Shown here: one piece after another, positions 56,241 to 64,000 of the stretch | Layout of the letters: each line of letters opens with the position of its first letter | Numbering within the stretch: the stretch's first letter is position 1 | Source: Xestospongia bergquistia | Lineage: Eukaryota; Porifera; Demospongiae; Haplosclerida; Petrosiidae | NCBI GenBank assembly: GCA_963965975.1 | Contig: OZ014424.1 | Location: forward strand, 868,001-932,000 | Reading direction: 5' to 3' | DNA length: 64,000 bases | Notes under the pieces: model-generated | Databases searched by the model: none | What the model saw: only the letters and a program-made list of their open reading frames with translations | What the model was told of the DNA's origin: nothing | Position numbers and translations under genes: made by a program

Positions 56241-59200
56241 GTTTTTCACATATATTTATTATAGTAAATACAACTTAGTAAAAAACTGGTTATACTTGTA
56301 TAGTTGAGCTTGCTGGAAAAGTCCTCATGAATTTCTCTAAAGCTTTCCTGTGATAACTCTATACATATTTATGATAACTTTACAGGTGCCAGTGTATCAA
56401 AAAACAATGAAATTCATCAAGTATTGAGAAGCATACTGACGAGCCATTTTGCTCATTTAAGTGACCTCTTAAAACCATGTCTCCATCAAGTTGCTGCAAA
56501 GATGTTCTCCCATGAGCTAATATCTAGATCTGTTCGAGATTCTCCAACTGTTCACAGTGTGATTAACGAATTTGAAAATGCTACGCAATATCTTGAGGAA
56601 GATATTTCAAAGTTACAAGAACATTGTCAACTTTTTTTACAATGTCTCTCCAGTGAAGGTGGTCCAATGAAATTAGCTGCTAAAAAGTTATGTCAAGACT
56701 GGATGGAAGAAGTTAAAAAGCAATGTGATATCTCACTAGATCTTACATGTGATGATGAACAGGATATTAAACAACAAGGTCAGTAATATAAAATGATGGT
56801 AGTCCATATTGTTGAGATGAAGTGTCACAAATATATACTGTTATTATTGCTTTATCCAGCTATAGCATAGCAGCATTCCAATATATTTCTTATCATAGCT
56901 GTTATGTGTGAAATTATGATAACAAAGCTAGTTGTGACTGGTGTATAAAACAGATTATGTAGGAGGTGTTACATAATGTAAAGGATGACATAAACTGTAT
57001 ACTCTTAGGAATAATTAAATAATTAATCTACAGTCAAACTATAGGAACACTATATTATAATGTGCAATATGATCATTTATAACTATTATTGTATCACTTG
57101 TTATCGAGCTAATTAAATCCATTGGATGTGGAAGTAAAAATGCATTTCTTTGTCGACTAATTTCTTTATTGCTACCTGAGCATCATGCATACCAGGCAGT
57201 CCTATATTATTTTACTTATGTGCATATATAGTACCAAAGTATTCTATGAGAAAGTCCATTCCATATATAGTATATTATTTCTGTAATTCTTCAAATAGAA
57301 ACCTCCTCAAAATAGAGGCCCAGTCTCGAATTGAGGCCAGATATAAACTGGGCCAAATAGTAAATAAAGGTTTTACTAATTTGTAGTACAATAAAGCTAC
57401 TTTATAGCATTTATGTATTAAATGAGACTAGTTGGATATATATGTCCATGTAGAGATTATTTCTGAAATGCTGATATGAAATGCTTTTATGTAGATAATG
57501 ATGCTATTCAAGTGGGTCATACAATAACTGCCAATGAAAATGGAGTGCCTACATCATGTCAAGATGTAGTGTCTGCATCTACAGAAATATCTCAAAAACC
57601 TAATACCTCTTTACCAACAACTTTAGTACAATCAACTACTTCACAAGGTATATGGTAAAATTTCTTTGAGTATCTCATTATAATATATCTTTGTAGCCTC
57701 TAGCAGTCATCAAGATAAAATAGAAGTAGAAAAAGAGAACGAAAAAGAACTTCAAACCTCTTTACATAGTTTACATCAAAACTTCAATACGTTGATAATT
57801 GCTATTCGATCAGCTCTTAATCATAAACTACAACATCAACTACTACAATTAGAAGATGTCACAATATTTATTAAGTATGAATTATATTGGGTTGAAGAAC
57901 TGAGTGACATCAACAAATGTAATGATTTAGATGAACTTTTCAAGAAACTACATCCATATTTTGACTTCTTAGACTGTGAGTTAATTCTTTGTGTGAGTGA
58001 AAAGTTTCTCGATAATGAATGTTTTGGGGAAGACAAGAAGAACCTAGTCAGTGAACTTAAAGAATATATAGATAAAGCTGAGACTTTGCGTTGCTCAATT
58101 ACTGTGAAACAACTCAAAAATCAACTAAAAGACTTATACACCCCACATCTAGGAGATATATCAAGCATGCCCCAAATTTACATTGAACTACACGATCCAT
58201 GGAATGAAGCCAATATTCAAGGACTTTATCTACTAATAGGACATTTACTGCCACACAAATTAAAACAATCTCTTTTGAAGTATATCACAATTGATACAGG
58301 TTCAGTTTGTATTGAATATATTGTCCATGATTCTACAGCTGATTGTCTCATAGCTTATGCTCAAGGGAAGCTACAGTTTATGCGTCTCATTGGTATCTTT
58401 GGTCTAACAATTAATGGTGAACCTATCCTAGAAGATGATGAGAATATGAACTTCACATTTGAGTCAGCTCTTCTCGAAGCTGCAAAAACTGGTCATAATG
58501 AAGCTGTACAATTACTCCTCAAGTTAGGAGGTGATGTAGACCATTGCAATAAAGAAGGTATAACAGCACTTATGATAGCTAGTAACAGTGGACATGAACA
58601 AGTTGTACAAACACTAGTATCAGCTGGAGCTAATGTTAATATTCAAGATAATGAAGGCTGGACAGCACTTATGATAGCAAGTGAACATAACAATCTTACA
58701 ATAGTCAATATTCTCATACAGAATGGTGCTGACCTGAATTTACAGAAATCAAATGGTTCAAATGCATTAATGATTACAAGTTTTTGTGGTCATTATGATA
58801 TTGTTCAAGTACTACTAGAGCAGAAAATTGATATTAACTATCAAAGAAAAGATGGATCAACAGCCCTAATACTAGCTAGTATGAATGGTCATACACAGGT
58901 TGTTGAACTACTTCTCAAAGAACAGGTGGACATCAATGCTCAGAGAGAAGATGGAATGACTGCGCTAATGCTAGCTAGTCAAAGTGGTCACTCTCTTGTT
59001 GTTGAACTACTCCGTAAAGAACATGCAGATATTAACATACAGAGCAAAAAAGGATCAACAGCTCTAATGCTAGCTAGTTTGAATGATCATACACAGGTTG
59101 TTGAACTGCTACTCAAAGAGAATGCAGAAGTAAATACACAAAATGAAGAAGAGTGGACTGCACTAATGCTGGCATGTCAAAATGGTCATACTCAGGTTGT

Positions 59201-62200
59201 TGAATTACTCCTCAAAGAACATGCAGATGTCAATATGCAGGGAGATGATAAAGTAACAGCCTTGATGTTAGCTAGTCATAATGATCACTTTCAAATCGCT
59301 GAACTACTCCTTAAAGAACATGCAGATATTAACATACAGAGCAAAAAAGGATCAACAGCTCTAACGCTAGCTAGTTTGAATGGTCATACACAGGTTGTTG
59401 AACTGCTACTCAAAGAGAATGCAGAAGTAAATACACAAAATGAAGAAGGATGGACTACACTAATGCTGGCATGTCAAAATGGTCATACCTGTGTTGTTCA
59501 AATTCTGTTTAGTAATCATGCAAATGTTAGCATTCAGGCGAAAAATGGATCAACTGCACTATTTTCAGCAAGTAGCAATGGTCATACTGAGGTTGTTGAA
59601 CTACTTCTCAAAGAACAGGTGGACATCAACTCTCAGAGAGAAGATAAAGTGACTGCCCTAATGTTAGCTAGTCAAAATGGTCATACAAAGGTTGTTGAAT
59701 TACTCGTCAAAGAGCATGCAGATGTGAATATGCAGAGAAATGACAAAGTAACATCCCTAATGTTAGCTAGTCATAACAGTCACTTTCAAATCGCTGAAAT
59801 ACTCCTTAAAGAGCATGTAGTTATTAACATACAGAGCAAAAAAGGATCAACAGCTCTAATGCTAGCTAGTTTGAATGGTCATACACAAGTCGTTGAACTG
59901 CTACTCAAAGAGAATGCAGAAGTAAATACACAAAATGAAGAAGGGTGGACTGCACTAATGCTGGCATGTCAAAATGGTCATACCCAAGTTGTTCAAATTC
60001 TGTTTAGTAATCATGCAAATGTTGGCGTTCAGGTGAAAAATGGATTGACTGCACTATTTTCAGCAAGTAGCAATGGTCATACTGAATTTATTGAACTACT
60101 TCTCAAAGAACAGGTGCACATCAATGCTCAGAGAGAAGATAAAGTGTCTGCCCTAATGTTAGCTAGTCAAAATGGTCATACACAGGTTGTTGAATTACTC
60201 CCCAAAGAGCATGCAGATGTGAATATGCAGAGAAATGACAAAGTGACATTCCTAATGTTAGCTAGTCATAATGGTCACTTTCAAATTGCTAAAATACTCC
60301 TTAAAGAGCAGGCAGTTATTAACATACAGAGCATAAAAGGATCAACAGCCCTAATGCTAGCTAGTTTGAATGGTCATACACAGGTCGTTGAACTGCTACT
60401 CAAAGAGAATGCAGAAGTAAATACACAAAATGAAGAAGGGTGGACTGCACTAATGCTGGCATGTCAAAATGGTCATACTCATGTTGTTCAAATTCTGCTT
60501 AACAATCATGCAAATGTTAGCATTTTGGCGAAAAATGGATCGTCTGCACTATTTTCAGCAAGTAGCAATGGTCATGCTGAGGTTGTTGAACTACTTCTCA
60601 AAGAACAGGTGGACGTCAATGCTCAAAGAGAAGATGGAGTGACTGCCCTAATGTTAGCTAGTCAAAATGGTCATACACAGGTTGTTGAATTACTCCTCAA
60701 AGAACATGCAGATGTCAATATGCAGAGAAATGACAAAGTAACAGCCCTAATGTTAGCTAGTCATAATGGTCACTTTCAAATCGCTGAAATACTCCTTAAA
60801 GAACATGCAGATATTAACATACAGATCAAAAAAGGATTAACAGCTCTAATGCTAGCTAGTTTGAATGGTCATACACAGGTCATTGAACTGCTACTCAAAG
60901 AGAATGCAGAAATTAATACACTAAATGAAGAAGGGTGGACTGCACTAATGCTGGCAAGTCAAAATGGTCATACCTGTGTTGTTCAAATTCTGCTTAATAA
61001 TCATGTAAATGTTAACATTCAGGCAAAAAATGGATTGACTGCATTATTTTCAGCAAGTAGCAATGGTCATACTGAGGTTGTTGAATTGCTTCTCAAAGAA
61101 CAGGTGGACGTCAACGCTCAGAGAGAAGATGGAGTGACTGCCCTAATGTTAGCTAGTCAAAATGGTCATACACAGGTTGTTGAATTGCTCCTCAAAGAGG
61201 ATGCAGATGTGAATATGCAGGGAGATGATAAAGTAACAGCCCTAATGTTAGCCTGTCATAACAGTCACTTTCAAATCGCTGAAATACTCCTTAAAGAGCA
61301 TGCAGATATTAACATACAGAGCAATAAAGGATTAACAGCTCTAATGCTAGCTAGTTTGAATGGTCATTCACAGGTTGTTGAACTGCTACTCAAAGAGAAT
61401 GCAAAAGTAAATACACAAAATAAAGAAGGTGGACTGCACTAATGCTGGCAAGTCAAAATGGTCATACCTGTGTTGTTAAAATTCTGCTTAATAATCATGC
61501 GAATGTTAACATTCAGGCGAAAAATGGATCAACTGCACTATTTTCAGCAAGTAGCAATGGTCATACTGAGGTTGTTGAACTACTTCTCAAAGAACAAGTG
61601 GACATCAATGCTCAGAGAGAAGATGGAGTGACTGTGCTAATGCTAGCTAGTCAAAGTGGTCACTCTCTGGTTGTTGAAATACTCCTTAAAGAGCATGCAG
61701 TTATTGACATACAGAGCAAAAAAGGATCAACAGCTCTAATGCTAGCTAGTTTGAATGGTCATACACAGGTCGTTGAACTGCTACTCAAAGAGAATGCAGA
61801 AGTAAATACACAAAATGAAGAAGGGTGGACTGCACTAATGCTGGCATGTCAAAATGGTCATACCCGTGTTGTTCAAATTCTGTTTAGTAATCATGCGAAT
61901 GTTAACATTCAGGCGAAAAATGGATCGACTGCATTATTTTCAGCAAGTAGCAATGGTCATACTGAGGTTGTTGAATTACTTCTCAAAGAACAGGTGGACG
62001 TCAACGCTCAGAGAGAAGATGGAGTGACTGCCCTAATGTTAGCTAGTCAAAATGGTCATGCACAGGTTGTTGAATTACTCCTCAAAGAGCGTGCAGATGT
62101 CAATATGCAGAGAAATGACAAAGTAACAGCCCTAATGTTAGCTAGTCATAATGGTCACTTTCAAATCGCTGAAATACTCCTTAAAGAACATGCAGATATT

Positions 62201-63822
62201 AACATACAAATCAAAAAAGGATTAACAGCTCTAATGCTAGCTAGTTTGAATGGTCATACACAGGTCATTGAACTGCTACTCAAAGAGAATGCAGAATTAA
62301 TACACTAAATGAAGAAGGGTGGACTGCACTAATGCTGGCAAGTCAAAATGGTCATACCTATGTTGTTCAAATTCTGCTTAATAATCATGTAAATGTTAAC
62401 ATTCAGGCAAAAAATGGATTGACTGCATTATTTTCAGCAAGTAGCAATGGTCATACTGAGGTTGTTGAATTGCTTCTCAAAGAACAGGTGGACGTCAACA
62501 CTCAGAGAGAAGATGGAGTGACTGCCCTAATGTTAGCTAGTCAAAATGGTCATACACAGGTTGTTGAATTACTTGTCAAAGAGCATGCTGATGTGAATAT
62601 GCAGAGAAATGACAAAGTAACAGCCCTAATGTTAGCCTGTCATAACAGTCACTTTCAAATCGCTGAAATACTCCTTAAAGAGCATGCAGTTATTAACATA
62701 CAGAGCATAAAAGGATCAACAGCTCTAATGCTAGCTAGTTTCAATGGTCATACACAGGTTGTTGAACTGCTACTTAAAGAGAATGCAGAAGTAAATACAC
62801 AAAATGAAGAAGGGTGGACTGCACTTATGCTGGCATGTCAAAATGGTCATACTCATGTTATTCAAATTCTGCTTAACAATTGTGCAAATGTTAACAGTCA
62901 AGCTAAAAATGGATCAACTGCACTATTTTCAGCAAGTAGCAATTGTCATACTGAGGTTGTTGAACTACTTCTCAAAGAACAAGTGGACATCAATGCTCAG
63001 AGAGAAGATGGAGTGACTGCACTAATGCTAGCTAGTCAAAGTGGTCACTCTCTGGTTGTTGAAATACTCCTTAAAGAGCATGCAGTTATTGACATGCAGA
63101 GCAAAAAAGGGTCAACAGCTCTAATGCTAGCTAGTTTGAATGGTCATACACAGGTCGTTGAACTGCTACTCAAAGAGAATGCAGAAGTAAATACACAAAA
63201 TGAAGAAGAGTGGACTGCACTAATGCTGGCATGTCAAAATGGTCATACTCAAGTTGTTGAAATTCTGCTTAACAATTGTGCAAATGTTAACAGTCAAGCT
63301 AAAGATGGATCAACTGCATTATTTCCAGCAAGTAGCAATGGTCATACTGAGGTTTGTGAACTACTTCTCAAAGAACAAGTGGACATCAACACTCAGAGAG
63401 AAGATGGAGTGACTGCACTAATGCTAGCTAGTCAAAATGGTCATATCCAGACTGCTGAACTATTACTTAACGAAAAAGCAACTATTAATATTCAAAATAA
63501 CAATGGAATAACTGCTCTAATGTTAGCTAGCATAAAAGGCCATGCTGATGTTGTTGAACTACTACTCAAAGAGAATGCAGATGTTAACATTGTTGCAAAA
63601 AATGGAGTGACTGCTCTAATGCTAGCTTGTTTGAATGGTCTCATCCAGGTTACTGAACTACTACTCAATGAGAACGAGAGTGTTAATATTCAAGAAGAAA
63701 ATGGTCATACTAAGGTTGTTGAGCTGCTACTTAAAGAGCATGCAGACTGTGAGATATTCCATATCATCATTTCCCTGTTGCTCATTTGTGTAACTTATGA
63801 TTGTTCATTTTGTAACTTATGA

Positions 63823-64000
63823 ATATTCATTTTGTATCAATATAAATGTGCATGCATTTTAATAATTTGTCAGTTGTTGTTGTTGTATAGTTGTTACACT
63901 TTAAACTTTGCGTGCATTATTTCAGCCACACAACACTTGACACACTAACTAATACTATTGATATGAACAACCTATTTGAGGCCCTTTGGCCTTATTAAAA
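63823..64000 (+). pseudogene. Break after copy 5 and start of a copy-4-like module fragment
   Basis: From about 63,925 the sequence (CTAATACTATTGATATGAAC, then CTATTTGAGGCCCTTTGGCC) matches the divergent conserved module of copy 4 at about 45,150-45,205, and stops at TAA after NLFEALWPY. It is the edge of a further, probably broken family member continuing beyond the window. Confidence 0.6.

Larger units (their letters stand above)
55513..63822 (+). pseudogene. 2A-CARD-like-ankyrin gene, copy 5 (no death domain; two frameshifts)
   Basis: Exons 55513-55741, 56386-56778, 57495-57647 and 57697 onward join in phase 1. The 2A exon is perfect (GDIELNPGP). The death-domain exon is deleted: only its last ~25 bases remain at about 55,757-55,780. 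The CARD-like exon starts at a new acceptor about 25 residues into the ancestral exon and carries MFSHELISRSVRDSPTVHSV. Linker and conserved module are intact. The ankyrin exon is open to 61,442, where one base is missing (GAAGGTGGACT for GAAGGATGGACT, ~61,429). It resumes in frame to ~62,296, where another base is missing (GCAGAATTAA for GCAGAAATTAA), then runs to 63,822, ending in unrelated residues (CEIFHIIISLLLIC). The usual C-terminus is absent. Single-base assembly errors could mimic both shifts; otherwise it is a recent pseudogene. Confidence 0.75.

Noticed and set aside
1..64000. tRNA, rRNA or other structured RNA genes
   Set aside because: I saw no tRNA A/B-box pair or rRNA-like stretch by reading. 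A covariance-model scan would be needed to exclude small RNAs in the spacers.

Overview
The window is metazoan nuclear DNA. It is AT-rich and gene-dense, with short GT-AG introns (often 40-60 bp) and head-to-head gene pairs. It carries orthologues of animal housekeeping genes: syntaxin-16, mitochondrial ribosomal protein L52, the SAC1 phosphoinositide phosphatase and SLC7 transporters. Compactness, short introns and large death-fold/ankyrin genes suggest a demosponge such as Amphimedon. That assignment is inference; no database search was possible.

Region 1 (1-13.9 kb) is conserved genes. There are three tandem SLC7-type amino-acid transporter genes on the plus strand (1-1622 partial, 1883-4101, 6826-9029). 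A minus-strand STX16 gene (4378-6610) lies between copies 2 and 3. A minus-strand MRPL52 gene (9271-10167) is followed by a plus-strand SACM1L gene (10380-13857). STX16/SLC7 copy 3 and MRPL52/SACM1L are divergent pairs separated by about 210 bp, so each pair probably shares a promoter.

Region 2 (13.9-64 kb) is a tandem array of five related multidomain genes with a modular exon plan: (i) a ~76-residue N-terminal exon with a hydrophobic segment running directly into a 2A-type ribosome-skipping motif (D-I-E-x-N-P-G-P); (ii) a death-domain exon; (iii) a CARD-like helical exon; (iv) a short Ser/Thr-rich linker exon; (v) a giant exon with a conserved ~220-residue module, tens of ankyrin repeats and a variable tail. 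Where intact, the exon junctions are all phase 1. Copy 1 (15184-24748) and copy 3 (29549-40094) look intact, predicting about 2,800 and 3,130 residues. Copy 2 (26043-27700) is a deleted remnant with a mutated 2A. Copy 4 (42268-49632) is heavily frameshifted. Copy 5 (55513-63822) lost the death-domain exon, keeps a good 2A and has two single-base frameshifts in the ankyrin exon.

The array is a mosaic of segmental duplications. Between units lie copies of the last exons of SACM1L and antisense remnants resembling the C-terminal exon of TPX2, so the duplicated block once included neighbouring gene ends. Within the ankyrin exons, higher-order repeats (297 bp x3; 1,227 bp x2) show very recent amplification.

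Functionally, a death-fold plus ankyrin protein behind an N-terminal signal-anchor/2A segment looks like a rapidly evolving innate-immune or cell-death adaptor/receptor family whose localisation may be split by translational recoding. This is the most interesting content of the window.
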